Below, in pieces: positions 47,809 through 56,930 of a stretch of DNA of 64,000 nucleotides. Origin of the DNA: Actinophytocola sp036402745 (GTDB lineage: Bacteria; Actinomycetota; Actinomycetes; Mycobacteriales; Pseudonocardiaceae); contig NZ_DASWSJ010000161.1 of the NCBI RefSeq assembly GCF_036402745.1, positions 1 through 64,000 on the forward strand, given 5' to 3'. The translations under genes and the position numbers were made by a program. Position 1 is the stretch's first letter, and each line of letters opens with the position of its first letter. The notes under the pieces are model-generated. The model did no database searches, had not been told where the DNA came from, and saw nothing but the letters and a program-made list of their open reading frames with translations.

Positions 47809-48581
47809 GCGCCGTGCTCAGGCGGGTCGGGCTCGCGATCGGGCTGCCGGTCGTCCTGGTGGTCGGGTGGTGGTTCGCCAGCGCGAGCAGCACCGACTTC
47901 TACTTCCCGCCGCTGCGCACGATCCTCGAGGTCTTCCCGGACACCTGGTTCGGCGCGCGGATGTACGACGACGTGCTGCCCAGCATCGCCCGGCTCGGCA
48001 TCGGGTACGCGGCCGCGCTCGTGCTCGGCATCGGGCTCGGGATGGCCATCGGGTCGAGCCGGTGGCTGCGGGCGCTCGTCGAGCCGCTGCTGGAGTTCCT
48101 GCGCGCGGTGCCGCCGCCGGTGCTGGTCCCGATCCTCGTGCTGATCGCGGGCATCGGCAACGGGATGAAGATCCTCGTCATCGTCTCCGGCTGCCTCTGG
48201 CCGATCCTGCTCAACGCGGTCGAGGGCGTGCGCGCGGTCGACCAGGTCCTCGCCGACACGTGCCGCACCTACCGGATCCGCGGCCGGCTGCGCTGGTGGC
48301 ACCTCGTGCTGCGCTCGGCGAGCCCGCAGATCGTCACCGGCGCGCGGCAGGCGCTGTCGGTCGGGATCATCCTCATGGTCATCAGCGAGATGTTCGCCGC
48401 GAGCAGCGGGCTCGGCTTCGCGGTCATCCAGTTCAAGGACGGCTTCCAGATCCCGCAGATGTGGAGCGGCGTGCTCCTGCTCGGCCTGCTCGGCGTGCTG
48501 CTGTCGGTGCTGTTCGGGATCGTCGAGCACCGGGTGCTCGGCTGGTACCAGGGCAGCCGGGCCCAACAGAAGGAGCGATGA
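47805..48581 (+). CDS. ABC importer permease 2 (SsuC/TauC type)
   Basis: Second permease of 258 residues, related to the first. The core RAVPPPVLVPILVLIAGIGNGMKILVI and the loop DQVLADTCRTYRIRGRLRWWHLVLRSASPQI are typical of the family. GTG 47805 overlaps the first permease, and the stop overlaps the ATPase start. Together with 47032 it should form the membrane part of the aromatic-acid importer. Confidence 0.89.
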   Translation: MSAVLRRVGLAIGLPVVLVVGWWFASASSTDFYFPPLRTILEVFPDTWFGARMYDDVLPSIARLGIGYAAALVLGIGLGMAIGSSRWLRALVEPLLEFLRAVPPPVLVPILVLIAGIGNGMKILVIVSGCLWPILLNAVEGVRAVDQVLADTCRTYRIRGRLRWWHLVLRSASPQIVTGARQALSVGIILMVISEMFAASSGLGFAVIQFKDGFQIPQMWSGVLLLGLLGVLLSVLFGIVEHRVLGWYQGSRAQQKER

Positions 48582-49360
48582 TGCTGGTCGTCAAGGAGCT
48601 CCAGAAGGTGTACGACGCGCGCGGTCGCCGGGTCGAGGCCATCGGCGAGGTGACGTTCTCCGTCGAGGAGGGGAGCTTCGTCTGCGTCGTCGGTCCGTCC
48701 GGCTGCGGCAAGACCACCCTGCTGCGCTGCATCGCCGGCCTGCTGCCGCCCACCCGCGGCGAGGTCGAGGTCGCCGGCCACCGGGTCACCGGCCCGCCGG
48801 ATGGGCTCGCCGTCGTGTTCCAGGAGTACGGCCGGAGCCTGTTCCCGTGGCTGCGGGTCGCGGACAACGTCGACCTGCCGCTGCGTGCCGCGGGCATGGC
48901 GAAGGGCAAGCGCCGCGAGCTCGTGGACGAGGCGCTCGACGCGGTCGGGCTCGGCGACGCGCACCAGGCCTACCCGTGGCAGCTGTCCGGCGGCATGCAG
49001 CAGCGGGTCGCGATCGCCCGCGCGGTCGCCTACCAGCCGCGGGTGCTGCTGATGGACGAGCCGTTCGCCGCGGTCGACGCGCAGACCCGCGCCGACCTCG
49101 AGGACCTGATCCGGTCGGTGTGGCAGCGGCTCGGGGTCACCCTGCTGTTCGTCACCCACGACATCGACGAGGCGGTGTACCTCGGCCAGCGGGTGATCAT
49201 GCTGTCCGCGTCGCCGACCCGGGTGGCCGAGGACCTCGCCATCGACCTGCCCGACGAGCGCGACCAGCTGACCACCCGCGGCGATGCCCGGTTCACCGAG
49301 CTGCGTGGCCAGGTGTACGCGCAGATCCAGAAGGCCAAGCTCGAAGGGAAGACGCGATGA
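48581..49360 (+). CDS. ABC importer ATPase (SsuB/TauB type)
   Basis: ATPase of 259 residues. In order: Walker A GPSGCGKTT, Q-loop FQEYGRSLFPWL, signature LSGGMQQRVAIA, Walker B LLMDEPFAAVDAQTR and H-loop FVTHDIDEAVYLG. Two start codons stand in a row (ATGATG at 48578); the second has the better distance to AAGGAG. It powers the importer encoded by 45961-48581 and may also serve the orphan receptor at 442. It overlaps the aldehyde dehydrogenase gene by 4 bases. Confidence 0.93.
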   Translation: MLVVKELQKVYDARGRRVEAIGEVTFSVEEGSFVCVVGPSGCGKTTLLRCIAGLLPPTRGEVEVAGHRVTGPPDGLAVVFQEYGRSLFPWLRVADNVDLPLRAAGMAKGKRRELVDEALDAVGLGDAHQAYPWQLSGGMQQRVAIARAVAYQPRVLLMDEPFAAVDAQTRADLEDLIRSVWQRLGVTLLFVTHDIDEAVYLGQRVIMLSASPTRVAEDLAIDLPDERDQLTTRGDARFTELRGQVYAQIQKAKLEGKTR

Positions 49361-50838
49361 CCACCGCGATGACCACCGCCACGACCACCATCCTGGACCC
49401 CGCCGCCTTCGCCGGAAGTGTCTACAGTGGAGGGTGGGTCGCCGCGCACGGCGGCAGCGCGCCGATCGTCGCGCCGGCCACGGGCGACGTGCTGGGCACC
49501 ACCGGTGTCGCGGACGTGCGGGACGTCACCGAGGCGAGCACGGCCGCGGCCGCCGCGCAGCGGGACTGGGCCGCGGCGAGCTACGCCGACCGGGCCGCCG
49601 TGCTGCGCCGCGCGGGCGCGCTCATCGAGGAGCACGCCGACGAGCTACGTGGCTGGGTCACCCGGGAGACCGGCGCGGTCGACGGGCTCGCCAGGTTCGC
49701 GGTGGGCGTCGCCGCGCAGGAGTGCTACGAGGCCGCGGCGCTCGCGTCCAGGTCTCCCGGCGAGATCCTGCCGACCGCCGAGCCGCGGCTGTCGCTGCTG
49801 CGCCGGGTCCCGGTCGGCGTCGTCGGCGTGATCTCGCCGTTCAACGTGCCGCTGATCCTGTCGATCCGCTCGGTCGCCCCGGCCCTCGCGCTCGGCAACG
49901 CGGTGGTGCTCAAGCCCGACCTGCGCACGCCGGTCAGCGGAGGCTTCGCGATCGCCCGGATGCTCGCCGAGGCCGGCCTGCCCGAGGGTGTGCTGCACGT
50001 GCTGCCCGGCGGCGCCGAGGCCGGCACCGCGCTGGTCGCCGACCCCCGGGTGCGCGTCGTGTCGTTCACCGGGTCCAGCCGGACCGGCCGCGCGGTGGCC
50101 GAGCTGGCCGCGCGGCACCTCAAGCGGGTGCACCTGGAGCTCGGCGGCAACTCGGCGCTGATCGTGCTGGAGGACGCGGACGTCGACCGCGCGGTGTCCG
50201 CCGCCGCGTGGGGCTCCTACCTGCACCAGGGCCAGATCTGCATGACCACCGGCCGGCACCTCGTGCACGAGAGCATCGCGGAGTCCTATGTGGAGGCCCT
50301 GGCCGCGCACGCGAACGCGCTGCCCGTCGGCGACCCCACCGGCCCGGTCGCGCTCGGCCCGCTGATCGACGCGGGCCAGCGGGACAAGGTGCACGCGCTC
50401 GTGACGTCCACTGTGGACGCCGGGGCGCGGCTCGTGGCCGGCGGCACCTACGACGGCCTGTTCTACCGGCCGACCGTGCTCGACGACGTGCGCACCGACA
50501 TGCCGGCCTACGCCAACGAGGTGTTCGGCCCGGTCGCACCCGTCGTCCGGTTCGCGAGCGCCGAGGAGGCGGTGCGGCTCGCGGCCGCGAGCGACTACGG
50601 GCTGTCGCTGTCGATCCTCACCGGCGACGCGATGCGGGGCCTCGCGCTCGCCGAGCAGATCCCCACGGGCATCGTGCACATCAACGACCAGACGGTGAAC
50701 GACGAGGCGGTCGCGCCGTTCGGCGGCGTGCTGGACTCCGGCACCGGCGCCCGGTTCGGCGGCTCGGCCAACCTCGACGCGTTCACCGACTCGCGCTGGA
50801 TCACCGTGCGCGGCCAGATCCCGGAATACCCTTTCTAG
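49357..50838 (+). CDS. Aromatic aldehyde dehydrogenase (benzaldehyde/vanillin dehydrogenase-like)
   Basis: NAD(P)-dependent aldehyde dehydrogenase of 493 residues. VGVISPFNVPLILSIRSVAPALALGNAVVLKPD forms the cofactor-binding part, the general base Glu lies in HLELGGNSA, and the catalytic nucleophile is Cys295 in GQICMTTGRHLV. The PFNVPLILSIR form, in place of PWNFP, is typical of benzaldehyde and vanillin dehydrogenases. The next gene, pobA, starts directly after the stop. I infer oxidation of 4-hydroxybenzaldehyde or a similar aryl aldehyde to the acid used by PobA. Confidence 0.87.
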   Translation: MTTAMTTATTTILDPAAFAGSVYSGGWVAAHGGSAPIVAPATGDVLGTTGVADVRDVTEASTAAAAAQRDWAAASYADRAAVLRRAGALIEEHADELRGWVTRETGAVDGLARFAVGVAAQECYEAAALASRSPGEILPTAEPRLSLLRRVPVGVVGVISPFNVPLILSIRSVAPALALGNAVVLKPDLRTPVSGGFAIARMLAEAGLPEGVLHVLPGGAEAGTALVADPRVRVVSFTGSSRTGRAVAELAARHLKRVHLELGGNSALIVLEDADVDRAVSAAAWGSYLHQGQICMTTGRHLVHESIAESYVEALAAHANALPVGDPTGPVALGPLIDAGQRDKVHALVTSTVDAGARLVAGGTYDGLFYRPTVLDDVRTDMPAYANEVFGPVAPVVRFASAEEAVRLAAASDYGLSLSILTGDAMRGLALAEQIPTGIVHINDQTVNDEAVAPFGGVLDSGTGARFGGSANLDAFTDSRWITVRGQIPEYPF

Positions 50839-52020
50839 ATGCCCCGCACCCAGGTAGCCATCGTCGGCGCCGGCCCGGCCGGGTTGCTGCTCGCGCAGCT
50901 GCTGCACCTGCGCGGCATCGACTCGGTCGTGCTCGAGCGGCACACGCGGTCCTACGTCGAGGCGCGGATCCGGGCCGGCGTGCTCGAGCAGGGCAGCGTC
51001 GACCTGCTGACGAAGGCCGGCCTCGCCGACCGGCTGCACCGGGAACGCCTGGTACACCACGGGTTGGAGCTGCTGTTCGACGGCGTCGGCCACCACGTGC
51101 CGCTCACCGAGCTGGCCGGCCGGGAGCTCACGATCTACGGCCAGCACGAGCTGGTGACGGACCTGGTGGCCGCGCGGCTGGACACCGGGCGGCCGCTGCT
51201 GTTCGAGGCGCCCGCGGTGGGCATCGACGGGCTCGACACGGACTCGCCCGTGGTCCACTACGTCCACAACGGACGGACCGAGGAGCTGCACTGCGACTTC
51301 GTGGCCGGTTGCGACGGCTTCCACGGGGTGAGCCGCCCGGCCGCCGCCGGGCTGACGAGGTATGAGTACGAGTACCCGTACGCGTGGCTCGGGGTGCTGG
51401 CCGAGGTGGCGCCGTCGGCCGAGGAGCTGATCTACGCCTCGCACGACCGGGGCTTCGCCTTGCACAGCATGCGCTCCCCCACGCTCACCCGGCTGTACCT
51501 GCAGGTGTCGCCGGACGCCTCGGTGTCGGCGTGGCCCGACGAGCGGGTCTGGGCGGAGCTGCGCACCCGGCTCGACCGCACGAGCGGGTTCGAGCTGGCC
51601 GACGGCCCGATCGTGGACAAGGCCGTGACCGCGTTGCGGAGCTTCGTGGTGGAGCCGATGCGTTACCGGCGCCTGTTCCTCGCCGGCGACGCCGCCCACA
51701 TCGTCCCGGCGACGGGCGCGAAGGGCCTCAACCTCGCCGTCGTCGACGTGGCGGTGCTCGCGTCGGCGCTGACCCGCTGGTTCGCCGACGGCGACGCCGC
51801 GGGCCTGGAGTCCTATTCGGACACGTGTCTCGCGCGGGTGTGGCGGGTACAGCACTTCTCGTGGTGGATGACCTCGATGCTGCACCGGGCCCCGGACGCG
51901 GACCCGTTCACCCGCCGCCTGCAACTGTCCCAGCTGCGGTACCTGACCAGCTCGGCCGCCGCCGCGACCTCGTTCGCGGAGAACTACGTCGGCCTGCCGT
52001 TCCCGGAAGGAGCACAATGA
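50839..52020 (+). CDS. pobA: 4-hydroxybenzoate 3-monooxygenase
   Basis: FAD-dependent hydroxylase of 393 residues, the same length as the Pseudomonas enzyme. GAGPAG at the start binds FAD, RIRAGVLEQG is diagnostic for PobA, CDGFHGVSR is the DG motif, and LFLAGDAAHIVPATGAKGLNLA is the GD motif with the substrate-near Pro. The reaction turns 4-hydroxybenzoate, NAD(P)H and oxygen into protocatechuate, the substrate of PcaGH encoded 7 kb to the left. It starts with no gap after the aldehyde dehydrogenase stop. Confidence 0.95.
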   Translation: MPRTQVAIVGAGPAGLLLAQLLHLRGIDSVVLERHTRSYVEARIRAGVLEQGSVDLLTKAGLADRLHRERLVHHGLELLFDGVGHHVPLTELAGRELTIYGQHELVTDLVAARLDTGRPLLFEAPAVGIDGLDTDSPVVHYVHNGRTEELHCDFVAGCDGFHGVSRPAAAGLTRYEYEYPYAWLGVLAEVAPSAEELIYASHDRGFALHSMRSPTLTRLYLQVSPDASVSAWPDERVWAELRTRLDRTSGFELADGPIVDKAVTALRSFVVEPMRYRRLFLAGDAAHIVPATGAKGLNLAVVDVAVLASALTRWFADGDAAGLESYSDTCLARVWRVQHFSWWMTSMLHRAPDADPFTRRLQLSQLRYLTSSAAAATSFAENYVGLPFPEGAQ

Positions 52021-53141
52021 CCGTCAACACCGTTCCCCCGTTCCGTGCCGACCACGTCGGCAGCCTGCTGCGGCCGCCCGCGTTGTTGCGGGCGCGGGAG
52101 GATCGTGGCGCCGGGCGGATCTCGCCGGAGGAGCTGCGCGCCGCCGAGGACGAGGCGATCCGGTCCGTGGTGGCGATGCAGGCCGAGGTGGGCCTGCGCT
52201 CGGCGACCGACGGGGAGTTCCGGCGGACGTCGTGGCACATGGACTTCATCTACCAGCTCGGCGGCATCGGCCGGTCCGACGAGTCGATCAAGGTCCGGTT
52301 CCAGAACGCCGACGGGCTGATCGAGTTCAGCACCGCGGCGTTGCATGTGGACGGTCCGGTCCGGCTGGCGAAGACCATCTTCGCCGATGACTTCACCTAC
52401 CTCCGGTCCCTCACGGGCGACGCGGTCACCCCCAAGCTGACGATCCCGTCGCCGAGCATGGTCCACTACCGCGGCGGCCCGGCGGCGCTGGACCCGGCGG
52501 TCTATCCGGACGAGGACCTGTTCTGGGCGGACCTGTCCGAGGCCTACGCGCGGCAGGTTTCCGCGGTGGCCCGGCTCGGCTGCCGCTACCTGCAGCTGGA
52601 CGACACGAGCCTCGCGTACCTGAACGACCCGACGCAGCGCGCGGAGCTGACCGCCCGCGGCGACGACGCCGAGCACCAGCACCTGCGCTACATCAAGCAG
52701 ATCAACACCGCGCTGGCCGGCCGCCCCGACGGCCTGCGGGTGACGACGCACCTGTGCCGCGGCAACTTCAAGTCGTCCTGGGCGGCCGAGGGAGGCTACG
52801 ACTTCGTGGCGGAGGCGCTGTTCGCCGACCTCGCGGTGGACGGCTTCTTCCTGGAGTACGACGACCCGCGCTCGGGCTCGTTCGCGCCGCTGCGGTTCGT
52901 GCCGCCGGGCAAGCAGGTGGTGCTGGGCCTGATCACGACGAAGCGCGGCGCCCTGGAGTCGAAGGACGAGATCAAGCGCCGCATCGACGAGGCCGCGAAG
53001 TACGTCCCGCTGGAGCAGCTGTGCCTGTCCCCGCAGTGCGGCTTCTCCTCGACGGTGGACGGCAACTCGCTCACGTACGACGAGCAGGTGGCGAAGCTGG
53101 CGCTGATCGTCGAGATAGCGGACGAGGTCTGGGGCGACTGA
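52017..53141 (+). CDS. MetE-like zinc protein (cobalamin-independent methionine synthase C-terminal family)
   Basis: TIM-barrel protein of 374 residues, only half the size of MetE and lacking its N-terminal domain. FRADHVGSLLRP opens the family fold, and the zinc ligands appear as His-x-Cys in THLCRGNF, a Glu in FLEYDD and Cys in LSPQCGFSS. The same short architecture occurs in epoxyalkane:CoM transferases and in many uncharacterised proteins. As the last gene of the importer-aldehyde dehydrogenase-pobA operon (4-base overlap with pobA), it might process an aromatic methyl ether or a thiol adduct. This is open. Confidence 0.8.
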   Translation: MTVNTVPPFRADHVGSLLRPPALLRAREDRGAGRISPEELRAAEDEAIRSVVAMQAEVGLRSATDGEFRRTSWHMDFIYQLGGIGRSDESIKVRFQNADGLIEFSTAALHVDGPVRLAKTIFADDFTYLRSLTGDAVTPKLTIPSPSMVHYRGGPAALDPAVYPDEDLFWADLSEAYARQVSAVARLGCRYLQLDDTSLAYLNDPTQRAELTARGDDAEHQHLRYIKQINTALAGRPDGLRVTTHLCRGNFKSSWAAEGGYDFVAEALFADLAVDGFFLEYDDPRSGSFAPLRFVPPGKQVVLGLITTKRGALESKDEIKRRIDEAAKYVPLEQLCLSPQCGFSSTVDGNSLTYDEQVAKLALIVEIADEVWGD

Positions 53142-53287
53142 GCCGGCCCGGTCCCGTTCGCCGAGGGGCGGGTCAGGGTAGGACCTGGGCACTGGCGCTT
53201 GCCGCGGGACCCGGCCACGGTCGAGCGAGCGGCCAGGCAGCGGCCAGCTGACGTTCATCCGCTGGCGGTGCGCAAACCGTACACTTC

Positions 53288-53320
53288 GGTCACTCGCCCA
53301 CACACCGTAGGCGAGTGACC
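53288..53320 (+). terminator. Hairpin between the MetE-like gene and the PhoX gene
   Basis: A perfect 11-bp stem (53288-53298 with 53310-53320) with an 11-base loop lies 147 bases after the MetE-like stop and 17 bases before the next start. It could end the catabolic operon or affect translation of the following gene. Confidence 0.5.
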
Positions 53321-53337
53321 ACCCTGCGGAGGCACAA

Positions 53338-54486
53338 GTGCAGAGACGGAACTTCCTGCGGGCGGCCGCCATCGGCGCCGGAGTGACCGCGTTCGGCAAC
53401 ACCCTCACGCGCACGGCGATGGCAGCGCCGGCACAGAACGGCCCCGGTCCGTACGGCCCGCTACAGCCGGCCAACGCCAACGGCATCCAGCTGCCGGCCG
53501 GGTTCACCAGCCGGGTCGTGGCCCGGTCCGGCCAGCAGGTCGCCGGTTACACCTGGCACAACGCGCCGGACGGCGGTGCGGTGTTCGCCGACGGCGGCGG
53601 CTGGATCTACGTGTCCAACTCGGAGATCAACCCCGGCGGCGGCGTGAGCGCGCTTCGCTTCGACGCCGACGCCACCATCACCGGCGCCTACCGGATCCTG
53701 GCCAACACCAGGCTGAACTGCGCGGGCGGCGCGATGCCGTGGAACAAGTGGCTGTCCTGCGAGGAGATCGACCTCGGCTTCGTGTACGAGACCGACCCGT
53801 GGGGCGCCGCGGCGGTGCAGCGCCCGGCGATGGGCCGGTTCAAGCACGAGGCGGCCGCCGCCGACCCCGTGCGCCGCGCCATCTACCTGACCGAGGACGT
53901 GCCCGACGGCTGCCTCTACCGGTTCCTGCCGACGACGTGGGGCGACCTGTCCTCGGGAACGCTGCAGGTCATCAGGGCCGGCACCGCCACCTCGGGCAGC
54001 TTCACCTGGGGCACGGTGCCCGACCCGGACGGCTCCCCGACCGCCACCCGCAACCAGGTGTCGGGCGCGAAGCGGTTCAACGGCGGCGAAGGGCTGCACT
54101 ACGCCAACGACACCGCGTGGTTCACCACCAAGGGCGACAACCGGGTGTGGCAGCTGAACCTGGCCGCCAGTACGTACGAGCTGGCCTACGACGACTCGCT
54201 GGTCTCGCCCGGCACGGCCCCGCTGACCGGCGTGGACAACGTGACCGGCTCCTCGTCCGGTGACCTCTACGTCGCCGAGGACGGCGGCAACATGGAGATC
54301 TGCGTCATCACGCCGAACGACATCGTCGCGCCGTTCCTGCGGGTCACCGGGCAGAGCGGGTCGGAGATCACCGGCCCCGCGTTCACCCCGGCGGGCAACC
54401 GGCTGTACTTCTCCTCGCAGCGCGGGACGTCCGGCTCGTCCAGCGGCGGCATCACCTACGAGGTCACCGGGCCCTTCCGGTCCTGA
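53338..54486 (+). CDS. Tat-exported PhoX-like (DUF839) protein
   Basis: Exported protein of 382 residues. A twin-arginine signal (RRNFLRAAA at residues 3-11, then a hydrophobic stretch to about residue 30) is present. The rest has the beta-propeller-like PhoX pattern: NALSCEE-type KWLSCEEIDLGFVYE, RFKHEAAAADPVRRAIYLTED, GGEGLHYAND and FVAEDGG-like LYVAEDGGNMEI. PhoX proteins are calcium-iron phosphatases of the cell surface. GTG 53338 has GGAGG before it. The stop lies inside the 3' end of the convergent amidohydrolase gene (23-base overlap). Confidence 0.85.
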   Translation: MQRRNFLRAAAIGAGVTAFGNTLTRTAMAAPAQNGPGPYGPLQPANANGIQLPAGFTSRVVARSGQQVAGYTWHNAPDGGAVFADGGGWIYVSNSEINPGGGVSALRFDADATITGAYRILANTRLNCAGGAMPWNKWLSCEEIDLGFVYETDPWGAAAVQRPAMGRFKHEAAAADPVRRAIYLTEDVPDGCLYRFLPTTWGDLSSGTLQVIRAGTATSGSFTWGTVPDPDGSPTATRNQVSGAKRFNGGEGLHYANDTAWFTTKGDNRVWQLNLAASTYELAYDDSLVSPGTAPLTGVDNVTGSSSGDLYVAEDGGNMEICVITPNDIVAPFLRVTGQSGSEITGPAFTPAGNRLYFSSQRGTSGSSSGGITYEVTGPFRS

Positions 54487-55588
54487 GCCGAGGGTGCAGG
54501 CGGGCGGCGTTCTCGGCGCCGACGGCGAACGCGAGCCGCTCGGCGGCGTCGACGTCGAGCACGTCGTCGGCCAGCCAGCTGTCGAGCAGCCGGCCGAAGT
54601 GGTGCCGCCACAGCACGGCGCCGAGGTGGTGCAGCTCGGGCAGGGCGTGGCCGTCCGAGGAGTAGAGCACCGAGTCGAACGGCGCCAGCTCGAGTGCCTC
54701 GGCGAGCACGTCGTCCGCCCGCACCCCGACGAACGGCAGCGTGAGTCCGATGTCGACGGACACGTGGTCGAACACGTGCGCCAGGTAGGCGGCATTGCGG
54801 TGGAACGGCCAGCAGTGCAGCAGCACCACCGCGATCCCACTGTCGCGTGTGGACCGGAGGAAGTCGGTCAGCAGCAGCGGGTCGACCTCCCGCAGGTGCA
54901 GGTCGTCGTCCCCGAAGCCGGTGTGGAACTGCAGCGGCAGCCCCAGCTCGACGCCGACCCGGGTCGCCTCGTGCACGACCCACGCGTGCAGCACCGGGTC
55001 GGTCAGCCGGGGGTCGCCGGAGCGCAGCCAGCCCTGCGCCGCGAGCGCGGCGTCCCGGTCCGGCGGGCACTCGCCGGGGACGTCGAGCCCGGACCGGTAG
55101 GCCACGACGGTCTTGAGCGCCACCGCCGTCGCGGCCCGCTCCCGCAGTTCCGCGCGGAACCCGTCGAGGAGCCCGGCGGGTGAGCCCGCGCGCGGCGCAA
55201 GCGTTTCCGCCACCTGCTCGATGCGCACCACCTCGTGCCCGGCGCCGCACACCTCCCCCGGCTCGACCCCCGGCGACGGCGCGTAGCCGGTGTCGACGAG
55301 CCAGTGCTCGACACCGGCCGACCGCAGCAGCCGCTCGGTCACCTCCTGCCAGCCGAGCTCGGCGCGGCGCTCCAGGTAGTCCTCGGGCGAGGCGTGCGCG
55401 GGCAGGTCGAGCACCGGCGCGCACCACCGCCGCACGGCGAGCCCCAGCGAGGAGTGCCACCGGTCCCGGGTGCCGGCCGCGGCCGCCTCGGTGAGCCCGG
55501 CGGCGAACTCCTCCGGCTCGACGTCCCGCCCCAGCACCGCGTGGCAGTGCTGGTCGATCAGCGGCACCTCGTCGGTGACTGTGCTCAT
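54464..55588 (-). CDS. Amidohydrolase_2-family hydrolase (FluG N-terminal-like)
   Basis: Metal-dependent hydrolase of 374 residues with a TIM-barrel pattern. The ligands are His-x-His in DQHCHAVLG, His in PLQFHTGFGDDD, His in VLLHCWPFHRN and Asp in YSSDGHALPE. In the fungal protein FluG and its bacterial relatives this domain is fused to a glutamine-synthetase-like domain; here the two are separate neighbours, 36 bases apart. It probably hydrolyses an amide, perhaps the gamma-glutamyl product of the partner enzyme. The substrate is not known. Confidence 0.86.
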   Translation of the reverse strand: MSTVTDEVPLIDQHCHAVLGRDVEPEEFAAGLTEAAAAGTRDRWHSSLGLAVRRWCAPVLDLPAHASPEDYLERRAELGWQEVTERLLRSAGVEHWLVDTGYAPSPGVEPGEVCGAGHEVVRIEQVAETLAPRAGSPAGLLDGFRAELRERAATAVALKTVVAYRSGLDVPGECPPDRDAALAAQGWLRSGDPRLTDPVLHAWVVHEATRVGVELGLPLQFHTGFGDDDLHLREVDPLLLTDFLRSTRDSGIAVVLLHCWPFHRNAAYLAHVFDHVSVDIGLTLPFVGVRADDVLAEALELAPFDSVLYSSDGHALPELHHLGAVLWRHHFGRLLDSWLADDVLDVDAAERLAFAVGAENAARLHPRLRTGRAR

Positions 55589-55624
55589 GGTCTGCTGCTC
55601 ATGGTCCGCTCCGCCGCTGTCCGG

Positions 55625-56926
55625 TCACCAGCGCCAGCGGACGGCGGCCGAGAGACCGTGCGCGTCCAGCCCGGCGCAGCGCTTGGCCTCCTCACGGCGA
55701 ACGGTACGGATCGCGTCGTGCAGCTCCGGGCCCAGGGCGTCGGCGAGCACGGTGGAGGCCGCCAGGGCGTCGGCCGCCTCGAGTGCCGACGTGGGCAGGC
55801 GCGCGATGCCGGCCGCCTCGCGTGCGGCCTCCGAGAGCAGGGCCGGGTCGCCGGTCACCGGGTCCGGGAGGCGCAGGTCCCCGGCCACGCCGGCCAGGCC
55901 CGCCGCCACCACGCAGCCCACCAGCAGGTACGGGTTGGCCGTCGCGTCGAAGCACTTCAGCTCCGCGTTCGCCGACTCCTCGCTCCCCGCGATCATGCGC
56001 AGCGCGGTCTCCCGCGTCTCCTCGCCCCAGCACTGCCAGATGCCCGCCCACCGGGACGGCTGCAGCCGCAGGAAGCTCGCCGGGTGCCCCGCCCCGATCG
56101 CCACCAGCGCCGGCAGCTCCCGCAGCACACCCGCGAGGAAACTGTCGCCGGCCGGGCGCCGGGCGGCGAGCAGGTTCCCCGATGCGTCGTGGACGGACAG
56201 GTGCAGGTGGCCGCCCGACCCCGCGCCGTCGGGGTCGACGCTGGGCGCGAACGACGCCCGCCAGCCGTGCGCGAGGCTCCGCGACCGCACGGTGTGCCGG
56301 ACCAGCACGGCGTCGTCGGCGGCGCCGACCGGGTCGCGCGGCGCCACCGACACCTCCAGCTGCGCCTGCGCGTACTCCGGGTGGAACTGCTCCACCACGA
56401 GCCCCTGCGCCCGCAGGTCCTCGACGAGGTCGGCGGCGTACGCGGCCACCTGCTCCAGCCGGATCTGCCCGTACGCCGGCCCGTCGAACGCCGGCACGAA
56501 CCCGTCGGCGTCCGCCCGGCCGAGGATCCACTCGTGCTCGAACGCCATCCGCAGCGTGAGCCCCTGGCGCGTGGCGGCCGCCACCTGCCGATCGGCGAAG
56601 GCCCGCTGGCACGCGACGAACGGCTCGCCGGACTTGGTGAGCTTGTTCGCCGGCGCCCACGCCCACCCCGGCAGCGCGGACAGCGCCACCGCCCGCGCCA
56701 GGTCGGGCACCAGCCGCAGGTCGCCGTCCGGGCCGCCGAGGTACTCGCCCGCGACCATGACGTCGTCCGAGCCGAACGCCTCGAAGCACGGTGACGCGCC
56801 GACCCCCGTGGCCGCCACGGCCGCCAGCCGCTCGAGCGGCACGGTCTTCACCCGCGTGATGCCCGCGTTGTCCACAAAGGACAGCTCGACCATCGTCACG
56901 CCGGCGGCACGCAGCTCGTCCACCAT
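55625..56926 (-). CDS. Glutamine-synthetase-like ligase (GlnT/FluG C-terminal type)
   Basis: Type I glutamine-synthetase fold, 433 residues. FVDNAGITRVKTVPL is typical of the non-classical GS branch. The metal- and ATP-site motifs are visible as AFEHEWIL, GSGGHLHLSVHD, NPYLLVGC-like TANPYLLVGCVVAAG and a Glu/Arg-rich end. Relatives join glutamate to amines such as polyamines or ethanolamine. With the amidohydrolase gene downstream and a TetR regulator 4 bases upstream it forms a three-gene operon. I infer gamma-glutamylation of an amine followed by hydrolysis. Confidence 0.87.
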   Translation of the reverse strand: MVDELRAAGVTMVELSFVDNAGITRVKTVPLERLAAVAATGVGASPCFEAFGSDDVMVAGEYLGGPDGDLRLVPDLARAVALSALPGWAWAPANKLTKSGEPFVACQRAFADRQVAAATRQGLTLRMAFEHEWILGRADADGFVPAFDGPAYGQIRLEQVAAYAADLVEDLRAQGLVVEQFHPEYAQAQLEVSVAPRDPVGAADDAVLVRHTVRSRSLAHGWRASFAPSVDPDGAGSGGHLHLSVHDASGNLLAARRPAGDSFLAGVLRELPALVAIGAGHPASFLRLQPSRWAGIWQCWGEETRETALRMIAGSEESANAELKCFDATANPYLLVGCVVAAGLAGVAGDLRLPDPVTGDPALLSEAAREAAGIARLPTSALEAADALAASTVLADALGPELHDAIRTVRREEAKRCAGLDAHGLSAAVRWRW

Positions 56927-56930
56927 CCGC

